This document shows, piece by piece, positions 8,247 to 14,815 of a stretch of DNA of 19,000 nucleotides (positions within the stretch are counted from its first letter, which is position 1; each line of letters starts with the position of its first letter). The DNA comes from an uncultured Oscillospiraceae bacterium (lineage in GTDB: Bacteria; Bacillota; Clostridia; Oscillospirales; Oscillospiraceae): the NCBI GenBank assembly GCA_934591705.1, contig CAKTPM010000026.1:1-19000 (forward strand), written 5' to 3'. Both the position numbers and the translations under genes were made by a program. The notes below the pieces were generated by a model that made no database searches, was not told the DNA's origin, and worked only from the letters and a program-made list of their open reading frames with translations.

Positions 8247-9392
8247 GTGGGACACCGCATCAAAAAGTGGATCATGGGCCTGTGCCTGCTGGCGGCGCTG
8301 GTCCCGGCGGCGGTTTGGGCCGCTGTGCGCCTGCCCCATGTCCGTGCAGAGGCCCCCGCCTGTGTCGGACAGGGGGAGAGCTTCACCGTGGAGCTCCGCT
8401 GCCGGACGCTGCAGGTGGGCTCCTTCACCGGCGGCATTGCCTTTGACAGCACCCGCCTGGAGCTGACGGCTGTCACACCGGGGGATGCTCCGATTTTCAC
8501 AGACGCCGTCCGCGGCTTTTCTACGGTGGAGGAGGCCAACACTGCGGGAAAAATAGGGCTCTACGCCATCCATGACGCCCAGGGCGACTATGGCGAGGGC
8601 CTGCTGCTGCAGCTCACCTTCCGGGCCAAGGCGCCGGGCCGCGCCGTGCTGACCCCCTATGAGAGCTGCGACGGCACCGAGACCTGGGCGGGCTCCTTCG
8701 GCAGGACCGAGGTGCTGGTGTCCGACACCGGCGAGGCGGCGGTGCTGCGCTTCCGCCTGACCCATGGGGACTGCGGACTGACCCTGAAGCAGGGGGAGGA
8801 TGTAATCTGGCAGCAGGAGGGCGCCCTCATCGGCGACCACGCCATTCCGGTGCCCGCCGGCAGCTATACCCTGGAGGTGGCCCGGGAGGGCTTCTATACC
8901 CGGGCCTATGTGCTGGATACCGCCGACGCCGAGCCCCCGGAGGTCCGGGCCGCCCCCTGGGGGGATGTAAACGGCGATGGGGAGACGGACGCCCGGGATC
9001 TGCAAAAGCTCTACGAATACCTCTCCTGCGGCGACTCCGGCAGCGATCTGGACAGCCGGGCCTTTGCCCTGGTGGCGGACTGCAACGGGGACGGCGAGAT
9101 CAATATTCTGGATTACCAGGCCCTCTATGAGCAGCTGCTGCGGGCAGCTCCCATGAGGGTGGCCGCTCCCCGTCTGCTGCTGACCCTCCCGGCCCAGGAT
9201 ACCCCGGAGGAAGCTCCGGACACCTCGGCCGCGGAGCCCCCGGAGGCGGTCCCGGAAGCGCCGGCCCCGACAGAGTCGGAAACCACGGCAGAATCGGAAA
9301 TCCCACCCCCGGAGACGGCAGAGCAGCAGGCAGCCCCAAAGGCCCCGGAGACGGCGGCACAGGCCCCGGAGACGCTCCTGGCAGAGGAATAG
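8247..9392 (+). CDS. Membrane-anchored or secreted cohesin-like plus dockerin protein
   Basis: The start is the GTG at 8247, seven bases after GAAAGGGGG; the next in-frame ATG (8274) has no RBS. The product is 381 aa. The N-terminus has a basic and then hydrophobic segment (7-27). Residues 36-162 read as a cohesin-like fold (GESFTVELRCRTL.., GGIAFDSTRLELTAVTPGD, LLLQLTFRAKAPGRA). Residues 168-226 resemble a carboxypeptidase-regulatory or PEGA-like beta domain. Residues 238-298 are a type I dockerin with two intact loops (DVNGDGETDARD and DCNGDGEINILD). The second helix, INILDYQALYE, is almost identical to that of the transglutaminase protein. The last 70 residues are rich in Pro, Glu and Ala, like a wall-spanning tail, but without a sorting motif. 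Cohesin and dockerin in one chain is the plan of an adaptor scaffoldin. Cohesin assignment is by pattern and moderately sure; the dockerin is certain. Confidence 0.85.
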   Translation: MGHRIKKWIMGLCLLAALVPAAVWAAVRLPHVRAEAPACVGQGESFTVELRCRTLQVGSFTGGIAFDSTRLELTAVTPGDAPIFTDAVRGFSTVEEANTAGKIGLYAIHDAQGDYGEGLLLQLTFRAKAPGRAVLTPYESCDGTETWAGSFGRTEVLVSDTGEAAVLRFRLTHGDCGLTLKQGEDVIWQQEGALIGDHAIPVPAGSYTLEVAREGFYTRAYVLDTADAEPPEVRAAPWGDVNGDGETDARDLQKLYEYLSCGDSGSDLDSRAFALVADCNGDGEINILDYQALYEQLLRAAPMRVAAPRLLLTLPAQDTPEEAPDTSAAEPPEAVPEAPAPTESETTAESEIPPPETAEQQAAPKAPETAAQAPETLLAEE

Positions 9393-9395
9393 AGA

Positions 9396-9428
9396 AAAAG
9401 CACAGACCCCACCGGGGCCTGTGCTTTT
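9396..9428 (+). terminator. Terminator after the cohesin-dockerin gene
   Basis: AAAAGCACAG (9396-9405) pairs with CTGTGCTTTT (9419-9428), with an inner CCCC/GGGG pairing in between. It starts four bases after the stop codon. Confidence 0.85.
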
Positions 9429-9758
9429 GTCATGGATCGTTGAAAAAGAAGGAGACAGCGCAGGAAATACCCCTTCAAGCATCCTCATCCGGCGGACAAA
9501 TGCTTCTATCGGGAGCGCAAATTGTCCTTGCTTTTTATGCCGATACCCGATATCATGGTATCATAGCAAATGATAGAGCGGCTTCCCGACACCGGGGCGC
9601 CCCAGATGGGTTGCCCCGCCGGGCTCAGGCCCGGCCTTCCACAAGTGAATAGCACCCCCAGAAGGAAACGGCATCCCCTGGCCCCGAACGGCACCGAGGC
9701 GGCGCAAGGGGACGCAAGGAGCGGAGAGGACATCGGCAACGGAAGAAAGGAGAGGCGT
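9429..9758 (+). other. Long intergenic leader before the nucleotidase gene
   Basis: No convincing gene is seen in these 330 bases. They hold a candidate promoter (9528-9556) and then about 190 bases of G+C-rich leader with GCCGGGC-TCAG-GCCCGGC (9618-9635), a compact 7-bp hairpin, and the self-complementary GGGGCGCCCC near 9594. I could not match the leader to a known riboswitch core, and no T run marks a terminator. Confidence 0.5.
9528..9556 (+). promoter_or_regulatory. Candidate promoter of the nucleotidase gene with dyad over -10
   Basis: TTGCTT (9528-9533), 17 bp, TATCAT (9551-9556). GATACC (9542-9547) and GGTATC (9557-9562) form a short dyad around the -10, a plausible operator. Confidence 0.5.
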
Positions 9759-11225
9759 ATGAAGAACCTGAAGAAGCTGACGATCCTGCACTCGAACGAT
9801 ATGCACGGCGATTTTCTGGCCGAGCAGATCGACCAGCGGCTGGTGGGCGGCGTGTCGCTGCTCTCGGGCTATGTCAACCAGGTGCGGCGGGAGGAGAAAA
9901 ATGTGCTCTACGCCGTGGCCGGGGATATGTTCCGGGGCAGCGTCATCGACTCGGAGTACAAGGGCACCTCCACCATCGGCATCATGAACCTGGTAGGGCC
10001 GGATGTGGCCACCATCGGCAACCATGAGATCGACTACGGCCTGGCCCACCTGCTCTTTTTGGAAAAATGCGCGGATTTCCCCATCATCAACGCCAATCTG
10101 CACATCAAGTCCAACGGCCGGCGGATGTTCCAGCCCTTCTGGATCTCCCACATTGACGGCATGAAGGTCCTTTTTATCGGCATCATCACCGAGGAGGTCC
10201 TGGCGGCCACCAAGAGCGATGAGCTCATCGGCTCCTTTGTGGACATCGGCGAGGCGGCCCGGGAGGTAGGCAATATCTGCAACGCCTACAACGCCATTGA
10301 CATCGACTTCACGGTGCTGCTCACCCACATCGGCTTTGAGGAGGACAAGAAGCTGGCGGCCATTTTAGACCCTGCCTGGGGCGTGGATCTGATCATCGGC
10401 GGCCACAGCCACACCAAGCTGGAGGAGCCCTTCCGGGTCAACGACATCTACATCGTTCAGGCGGGCACCGGCACCGACGAGATCGGCCGCTTCGACATCA
10501 TGGTGGACACCGACCTCAACGCCATCGATACCTTCACCTGGCAGATGGTGCCCATTGACGATGCCCACTGCCCCCGGGACGAGGAGGTGGAGCGGTTCAT
10601 CCAGCGCTACAAAAGCGCCACCGCGGAAAAATATGACCGCATCGTCACCCGCTTTACCTGCGAGCTGACCCACCCCAAGCGCAACCAGGAGACCTCTCTG
10701 GGCAACCTCATCGCCGATATCCTGCGGGACAGCTTCGGCATCGACCTGATGCTCATGGGCTCCGGCGCCATCCGCAGCTACGCCCTGGGCCCCGTGGTGC
10801 ACTATGCGGATCTGGCGGAGTGCCTGCCCTACGATGACGCGGTGTATATGCTCAAGGTCACCGGCACCCAGCTGGAGCGGATGCTCCGCCACATCCTGCG
10901 GGAGGAGGCCTTTCAGGGGGAGCATACGGAGTTCTACCAGTTTTCCCACGGGATGCGCATGGTCTGGTCCCGGGGAGAGCAGACCTTCCGGGAGCTGACC
11001 TTAGACGGCGCGCCCCTGCACCCTGATCGGCTCTACACCGTGGCCATGCAGAAGTACCATTACAACAACCTCCAGCCGTTTTTGAACATCACCCTGGAGG
11101 AGGCGGAGAAAAACGGCAAGATCCGGGTGCTGTCCACCTCGGCCCGGGATGTGGTGGAGGAGTATCTGACGGTCAACCAGCACCTCAGCCGTCAGGTAGA
11201 GGGCCGCCTGGTGGTGGAGGACTGA
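9759..11225 (+). CDS. 5'-nucleotidase family metallophosphatase, cytoplasmic (YunD-like)
   Basis: The ATG at 9759 follows GAAAGGAGAG; upstream in-frame codons belong to the leader. The product is 488 aa. The N-terminal calcineurin-like phosphoesterase domain shows LHSNDMHGD (metal ligands Asp14 and His16), GNHEID (Asn88, His89) and GGHSH (His216, His218). The C-terminal 5'-nucleotidase domain begins near 300 with GNLIADILRDSFGIDLMLMGSGAIR. The family hydrolyses nucleoside 5'-phosphates, cyclic nucleotides or UDP-sugars using two metal ions. Most relatives are exported, but here the catalytic domain starts at residue 7, with no signal peptide or membrane segment, as in the Bacillus YunD type. 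An intracellular role in nucleotide turnover is therefore inferred. It is a single-gene unit ending at a terminator shared with the opposite gene. Confidence 0.9.
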   Translation: MKNLKKLTILHSNDMHGDFLAEQIDQRLVGGVSLLSGYVNQVRREEKNVLYAVAGDMFRGSVIDSEYKGTSTIGIMNLVGPDVATIGNHEIDYGLAHLLFLEKCADFPIINANLHIKSNGRRMFQPFWISHIDGMKVLFIGIITEEVLAATKSDELIGSFVDIGEAAREVGNICNAYNAIDIDFTVLLTHIGFEEDKKLAAILDPAWGVDLIIGGHSHTKLEEPFRVNDIYIVQAGTGTDEIGRFDIMVDTDLNAIDTFTWQMVPIDDAHCPRDEEVERFIQRYKSATAEKYDRIVTRFTCELTHPKRNQETSLGNLIADILRDSFGIDLMLMGSGAIRSYALGPVVHYADLAECLPYDDAVYMLKVTGTQLERMLRHILREEAFQGEHTEFYQFSHGMRMVWSRGEQTFRELTLDGAPLHPDRLYTVAMQKYHYNNLQPFLNITLEEAEKNGKIRVLSTSARDVVEEYLTVNQHLSRQVEGRLVVED

Positions 11226-11246
11226 GGGGCCGCTGCCCCACACAAG

Positions 11247-11286
11247 AAAAAAGAAAGGCAGGGAGCCATCCCTGTCTTTCTTTTTT
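11247..11286. terminator. Bidirectional terminator between convergent genes
   Basis: An 18-bp stem with one G-T pair (arms 11247-11264 and 11269-11286, loop GCCA) starts with A6 and ends with T6. It can therefore stop transcripts from both sides: the nucleotidase gene and the ECF S-component gene. Confidence 0.9.
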
Positions 11287-11309
11287 ACAATGTCGCTCTG
11301 TGCCTGCCG

Positions 11310-11873
11310 TTACGGCAGCTGGAGGTTGGTCTTCTGCAGTGCCTTGCGCAGGGCCAGGCACAGGGGCGGGGCAATGATAATGGCCACAGCGCCGTTGAAG
11401 AGGGAGGCGGGGATCTTCAAGACCAGGGCGCCGGCGGCCACCGGGGCGGCCAGGCCGCCCAGCAGCAGCCCGTCATAGGCAAAGGACTTGAAGAAGTAGA
11501 GAATGTAGTAGGCAAGGCAGCCCAGGGCGGCGGCTGCCGTGCAGCGGCCGTACTTGGGCGTGACCCGGTCCTTCATGGCGAGACCCGCCACCAGGCCCAT
11601 GATGCCCTTGGTGATAAAGGTGATCCAGCACTCCGCCGCAAAGAGCGGGTTGGTCAGGTCATACAAAGCGGAGCCGAGGCCGGAGGCCACGCCGCCAATG
11701 GGCCCCAGCAGCAGGCCGGCGAGGCAGCACATGATGTTGGCCAGCGTGAAAGAGGTGCGCCCGCCGATGGCGATGGGCATGGTGATGCGCAGATAGTTGC
11801 TGACGAATACCAGGGCGGTCATCATGCCCAGGGCAGTCAGCTTGTTGATGCTTTTCTGGTTAATGGGAAACAC
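11310..11873 (-). CDS. ECF transporter substrate-binding S component
   Basis: The start is a GTG at 11873 with AGGAG six bases upstream, giving 187 aa. About six hydrophobic segments are visible. The stretch LAGLLLGPIGGVASGLGSAL, followed by an acidic turn and FITKGIMGLVAGL, is typical of vitamin-type S components (riboflavin-type, PF07155-like). S components bind a vitamin or precursor in the membrane and work with the shared EcfT/EcfA1/EcfA2 energy module, none of which is encoded here, so this is a stand-alone (group II) S gene. The substrate cannot be told from sequence; folate, riboflavin, thiamin precursor and others are open. Expression is probably repressed, since a perfect dyad covers its -35. 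The stop codon sits inside the short palindrome CTGCCGTTACGGCAG. Confidence 0.85.
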   Translation of the reverse strand: MFPINQKSINKLTALGMMTALVFVSNYLRITMPIAIGGRTSFTLANIMCCLAGLLLGPIGGVASGLGSALYDLTNPLFAAECWITFITKGIMGLVAGLAMKDRVTPKYGRCTAAAALGCLAYYILYFFKSFAYDGLLLGGLAAPVAAGALVLKIPASLFNGAVAIIIAPPLCLALRKALQKTNLQLP

Positions 11874-11895
11874 TTCCTTCTCCTAAGATGCCCCC

Positions 11896-11924
11896 ATCAT
11901 AGCAGTGAGCTGGTATTATTGCAA
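11896..11924 (-). promoter_or_regulatory. Promoter of the ECF S-component gene
   Basis: On the minus strand, TTGCAA (11924-11919), 17 bp and TATGAT (11901-11896), with an extended -10 TG. Its -35 lies at the centre of the adjacent dyad. Confidence 0.75.
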
Positions 11925-11931
11925 ATACCAG
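11910..11931. promoter_or_regulatory. Operator-like perfect dyad over the -35
   Basis: CTGGTATT (11910-11917) and AATACCAG (11924-11931) form a perfect 8-bp inverted repeat around ATTGCA. A protein bound here would block the -35 of the ECF gene. The half-site ATACCA resembles that of GabR (MocR/GntR family), though there the copies are direct repeats. The regulator is not encoded in the window. Confidence 0.65.
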
Positions 11932-12002
11932 TTTGAGATAATTTGATATAACCACTGTGCCGGGCGAAGCCGCCCTGCGCCGGGGGCGGCACTTGACAGC
12001 CG

Positions 12003-12011
12003 TGGTATAAT
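12003..12011 (+). promoter_or_regulatory. Extended -10 promoter of the YczE-like/ArsC-like operon
   Basis: TGGTATAAT is a full extended -10. There is no -35 at 17 bp; the TTGACA at 11993 is only 7 bp away. The predicted start is near 12018, at the base of the leader hairpin. Confidence 0.6.
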
Positions 12012-12017
12012 CAGGGT

Positions 12018-12062
12018 GAGCTTTTTCCGTTTCTATATCAAACGGTAAGGGCTCATTTTTTT
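12018..12062 (+). promoter_or_regulatory. Terminator-like hairpin in the leader (candidate attenuator)
   Basis: GAGC + TTTTT + CCGTTT (12018-12032) folds on AAACGG + TAAGG + GCTC (12040-12054) with one mismatch and two G-U pairs, followed by ATTTTTTTC. This has the form of an intrinsic terminator, but it lies between the -10 and the RBS (GGGAGG at 12067), so it could govern read-through into the operon. Confidence 0.6.
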
Positions 12063-12078
12063 CTTTGGGAGGATGGCT

Positions 12079-12783
12079 ATGAAACGGAAATTCAGCACGG
12101 AGCTTGCCTATGTGTGGGGCATCGTATTTGTCGCCTGGGGCGTTGTTTTGATGGAGAAGGCCGACTTCGGCGTCTCCATGGTGGTGGCCCCGGCGTATCT
12201 GCTCTACCGCTGGCTGTCCCCGGTCTATGGCTTTGTCACCTTCGGCATGGCGGAATACTGCCTCCAGACGGTGCTGCTGGCGGCCATGTGCCTGGTGCTC
12301 CGGCGCTTCCGGGTGTCGTATCTCTTCTCCTTTGTCACGGCGGTGGTCTACGGCTTTGTGCTGGACGGCTTCATGTGGCTGGGGGCCCTGCTGCCGGCGG
12401 ATGCCCTGTGGCTGCGGGGGCTCTACTATGTGCTGGGGATGCTTTTTTGTGCGGCGGGGGTCTCCGCCATGTTCCACACCTACATCTCTCCGGAGGTCTA
12501 CGAGCTGTTCGTGAAGGAGGTCTCCGCCCGCTTCGGTGCGGACATCCACCGCTTCAAGACCGCCTACGACTGCGTGAGCTGCCTGGTGGGCGTGGCCATG
12601 AGCTTTCTCGCCTTTGGGCTTTGGCACTTTGAGGGCGTGAAGTGGGGGACCATCCTCTGCGCGCTGATCAACGGCTGGATCATCGGGCGCTTTTCCGCCT
12701 TCTATGAAAGGCCCTGGACCTTCTATGACCGCTTCCCCTGGCGAAAATACTTCGCCCCGTCTGCCGCCCGGGAGCCGGCGTGA
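12079..12783 (+). CDS. YczE/DUF6198-like integral membrane protein
   Basis: The ATG at 12079 is preferred to that at 12073 because GGGAGG ends at 12072, leaving a six-base spacer. The product is 234 aa with five to six hydrophobic segments. The pattern MEKADFGVSM, LSPVYGFVTFGMAEYCLQ, FSFVTAVVYGFVLD and INGWIIGRFSAFYE is that of YczE/YitT-type membrane proteins (DUF6198 in my recollection). Their function is unknown; relatives are often controlled by GntR/MocR regulators and are suspected transporters. It is followed 35 bases later by an ArsC/Spx-like gene, so the two are probably cotranscribed. A fragment of a second copy of this family lies at 14556-14673 on the other strand. Confidence 0.8.
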   Translation: MKRKFSTELAYVWGIVFVAWGVVLMEKADFGVSMVVAPAYLLYRWLSPVYGFVTFGMAEYCLQTVLLAAMCLVLRRFRVSYLFSFVTAVVYGFVLDGFMWLGALLPADALWLRGLYYVLGMLFCAAGVSAMFHTYISPEVYELFVKEVSARFGADIHRFKTAYDCVSCLVGVAMSFLAFGLWHFEGVKWGTILCALINGWIIGRFSAFYERPWTFYDRFPWRKYFAPSAAREPA

Positions 12784-12818
12784 GGAAAATATACTTTCAT
12801 AACAAGGAGCATACCACC

Positions 12819-13175
12819 ATGACTTTTATCTGCTACCCCAAATGCACCACCTGCCAGAAGGCGCAGAAGTGGCTGGACGAGAACGGCATTTCCTATACAT
12901 TCCGAGACATCAAAATGGAAAATCCTACTTATGAAGAGCTGTCTGCGTGGCATCGGCGCAGCGGGCTGCCGCTGAAGAAATTCTTCAACACCAGCGGCCT
13001 CCTCTATAAATCCATGGCGCTGAAGAAGAAGCTCCCCGCCATGAGTGAGGGCGAGATGCTGAAGCTCCTCGCAGCAGACGGGATGCTGGTCAAGCGCCCG
13101 CTGCTGGTGGGCGACGATTTTGTCCTCGTGGGGTTCAGGGAAACCCAGTGGGCGGAGCGCCTGAAAACCGAATAA
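12819..13175 (+). CDS. ArsC/Spx-family thioredoxin-fold protein
   Basis: The ATG at 12819 lies nine bases after AAGGAG; an in-frame GTG at 12780 overlapping the upstream stop has no RBS. The 118-aa product matches the usual size of the ArsC/Spx/YffB family (PF03960). It starts with a beta strand and the CTTC motif (Cys9-Thr-Thr-Cys12) and continues with ENPTYEELSAWHRRSGLPLKKFFNTSG and RPLLVGDDFVLVGF, all family hallmarks. The CXXC resembles Spx, whose disulfide senses thiol stress, but the Spx-specific RNA polymerase contact cannot be confirmed, and many relatives are glutaredoxin-like proteins of unknown substrate. Arsenate reduction is not supported by any ars gene nearby. Confidence 0.88.
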   Translation: MTFICYPKCTTCQKAQKWLDENGISYTFRDIKMENPTYEELSAWHRRSGLPLKKFFNTSGLLYKSMALKKKLPAMSEGEMLKLLAADGMLVKRPLLVGDDFVLVGFRETQWAERLKTE

Positions 13176-13177
13176 AT

Positions 13178-13245
13178 GTCGCCCCGCGGGCGACCAAACC
13201 CTCCTTCGGATGCGCTACAATGTGAGCACAGACAAACGAAGGAGG
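13178..13245 (+). repeat. Two inverted repeats in the intergenic region
   Basis: GTCGCCC/GGGCGAC (13178-13194, loop CGC) starts three bases after the ArsC-like stop. CCTCCTTCG (13200-13208) pairs with CGAAGGAGG (13237-13245); the right arm is also the RBS of the micro-ORF at 13254 and is followed by ACTTTTTT. The second could act as a long-loop terminator of the operon or hide that RBS. Confidence 0.5.
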
Positions 13246-13253
13246 ACTTTTTT

Positions 13254-13346
13254 ATGACGGAATTGGTTTTTATTTTGGATCGCAAAGGACGGCATCATTC
13301 CGATGCCGTCCTTTGCGATAATCTGCGCTGCGAAAAAAGCGGTTAG
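13254..13346 (+). pseudogene. Micro-ORF resembling the start of a VWA-domain gene
   Basis: An ATG with a strong RBS (GAAGGAGG, eight-base spacer) opens a 30-codon frame beginning MTELVFILDRKG. This closely resembles the N-terminus of VWA-domain proteins, which run LVFILDRSGSM with the metal-binding DxSxS motif. After DR the resemblance ends as the frame enters an 18-bp inverted repeat and stops at 13344. I read it as a truncated remnant, cut by deletion or by insertion of a hairpin element. A real 30-residue peptide is possible but less likely. Confidence 0.5.
13279..13319. repeat. 18-bp perfect inverted repeat
   Basis: The left arm at 13279-13296 starts ATCGCAAAGGACGG and the right arm at 13302-13319 is its exact complement, with loop ATTCC. 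No T run follows on either strand. It may be a terminator-like or mobile hairpin unit between the convergent genes. Confidence 0.7.
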
Positions 13347-13374
13347 GCAGTCGCTGATCGCCTATCTGCGAGAG

Positions 13375-14427
13375 TTAAAACTCAATATGGTATTCCAGCT
13401 CCGTGCGGCCTTCACGCTGCACCTCGCTGCTGAGTGTTGCCGTGCCGGCACACTTCATCTGCCGCAGGACGAGATCAATTTTTGCCGCGGTCTTCTCTGT
13501 CATGCCGGAGGTGCGGCTGCATTGGAAGCAGAAATCCTTTGACTTGATGGGGTTGCTTTGATCCAGGCGCATACGGATCAGCTTTTCAATGTCACTTTCG
13601 TTTCTGAAGTAAACCAGTGCGGGTATCTTTGGCTCGCAGTGACCGCTGAACTGTGTTTCCGCCGCAATCTCGATCTTATCATAGTTATGGCTGGCCTGAT
13701 TCTGGACAAGATCGGCTTTATTCGCTTTGCCTTTCAAGCCCCCGTCCGCAGACTGTCTCACGATCACCTTCTGATGCTCCTTAAAGGTGACACGAAAGCT
13801 CTTAGCGCCAAGACTTTGCGCAATCAGCTCCAACTCATTGACACGGTTTTTCTTGAGATAGGCGAAATAGCTGTCCAAGCTGACATAGACCAAGGGCTTA
13901 TAGGGATCCATGTAGTAAAAGGTCTGCGTGATGTTCGGTAGAAACTGCAGTCCCAGTTGGGCGGCACTCTCTTCATAAAGGTTGAGGATCTCGGCACCCT
14001 TAACGCTTGTCCAATAGCCGATTTCTCCGGCACAGACGGCCTTGTCTGCTCGCTTTTTGTCTCGCTCAACAATGCAGATCAGGCTGGGTATGTGCGTAGC
14101 CGCCAGCAGTGCGGGTGTGTTTTCAGGGCAGCAGAGCTCCTCCATGAAAACCGGGCGAAGGGCCTTGCGGTCAAGCTCCGCCTTTGCGTCACTGACCTTT
14201 TCTCCAATCTGAACTGCACCGTCCTTGAGCTTCTGCGCTTTTTCCAGTATTCCCTCCTTGGTAACGCCAAAATCCTCAGCAGTAATTTTTCCGTCACCGT
14301 TTCTGTCGGCGGCCTTGAGAACAGAATGCTGCACCTTATCGGCGGTCTGCTTTGCCTTGACCACAAGCTCCTTTGCAGCGGCCTGCGTCCATTTTTTCTG
14401 AACGGTATCGTTTGTCTTGTTGCTCAT
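13375..14427 (-). CDS. Orphan protein with one EF-hand-type calcium loop
   Basis: The ATG at 14427 is preceded by AGGAGGATATTTT on the minus strand; the product is 350 aa. I do not recognise the family. The N-terminal 90 residues are charged and helical, and carry one perfect 12-residue calcium loop, DRNGDGKITAED (Asp41, Asn43, Asp45, Asp52). The remaining 260 residues alternate beta and helix, with SLDSYFAYLKKNRVNELELIAQSLGAKSFRVTF and a C-terminal TELEYHIEF strand. It has no signal peptide or membrane segment, so it should be intracellular. It stands alone with its own promoter (14518-14546). Base composition is lower in GC than the left half of the window. The single loop is not a full dockerin pair. 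Confidence 0.8.
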   Translation of the reverse strand: MSNKTNDTVQKKWTQAAAKELVVKAKQTADKVQHSVLKAADRNGDGKITAEDFGVTKEGILEKAQKLKDGAVQIGEKVSDAKAELDRKALRPVFMEELCCPENTPALLAATHIPSLICIVERDKKRADKAVCAGEIGYWTSVKGAEILNLYEESAAQLGLQFLPNITQTFYYMDPYKPLVYVSLDSYFAYLKKNRVNELELIAQSLGAKSFRVTFKEHQKVIVRQSADGGLKGKANKADLVQNQASHNYDKIEIAAETQFSGHCEPKIPALVYFRNESDIEKLIRMRLDQSNPIKSKDFCFQCSRTSGMTEKTAAKIDLVLRQMKCAGTATLSSEVQREGRTELEYHIEF

Positions 14428-14517
14428 AAAATATCCTCCTCATAACATGGGCTGTAAAAGACCTTGCAGATTGCGCGAGGACTTATCGGCTGCAGTAGAC
14501 CAAGACCTTACAAAGCC

Positions 14518-14546
14518 ATTATAACAAAGGCGCTTGCGCTTCACAA
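14518..14546 (-). promoter_or_regulatory. Promoter of the EF-hand orphan gene
   Basis: On the minus strand, TTGTGA (14546-14541), 17 bp, TATAAT (14523-14518), with an extended -10 TG. It lies just past the C-terminal end of the YczE-like fragment. Confidence 0.75.
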
Positions 14547-14555
14547 GACGAATGG

Positions 14556-14673
14556 AGAATGTTTCTTCCCAAAACGCAGAAAACTGCCCGATGATCCAGA
14601 TATTGATCCGTGCGCAGGGAACTGTCCGCCATTTCACCTTCTCAAATCACCAAAGCTTAAAGGTGATAAAGCA
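14556..14673 (-). pseudogene. C-terminal remnant of a second YczE-like gene
   Basis: On the minus strand the translation FITFKLW*FEKVKWRT continues as VPCARINIWIIGQFSAF. This aligns without gaps to FLAFGLWHFEGVKWGT and then ILCALINGWIIGRFSAF of the intact gene at 12079-12783. A TGA replaces the His codon, and no upstream part is found. It is therefore a decayed fragment of a paralogue or a partial duplicate. Confidence 0.75.
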
Positions 14674-14719
14674 GGCACACCGGAGCTGGCGGAGATCCTG
14701 CGCCGGTGGGAAAGTGCGC

Positions 14720-14747
14720 TTTACAACAAAAAAATATGTGGTAGAAT
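14720..14747 (+). promoter_or_regulatory. Promoter of the small EF-hand membrane gene
   Basis: TTTACA (14720-14725), 16 bp, TAGAAT (14742-14747). It leaves a leader of about 60 bases, with GAGGAGG just before the ATG at 14816. Confidence 0.6.
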
Positions 14748-14815
14748 TTGAAATAGCAGGAAGCATGCCGGTGGTTGTTAGAAGGTGTACACTGTGTTGT
14801 GAAGAGGAGGTTGCT

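Noticed and set aside
6586..8466. 626-residue plus-strand open frame
   Set aside because: It is antisense to the lysozyme-dockerin gene, crosses both divergent promoters and has no recognisable domains.
9570..9758. Known riboswitch in the nucleotidase leader
   Set aside because: I could not find the conserved cores of TPP, cobalamin, ZTP, THF, purine or SAM classes; it is kept only as an unexplained leader.
11993..12011. TTGACA followed by TATAAT as a standard promoter
   Set aside because: The two hexamers are separated by only 7 bp; the extended -10 alone is retained as the promoter.
13957..14445. Plus-strand open frame of 162 residues
   Set aside because: It is opposite the EF-hand orphan gene, which has the better RBS, promoter and calcium loop.
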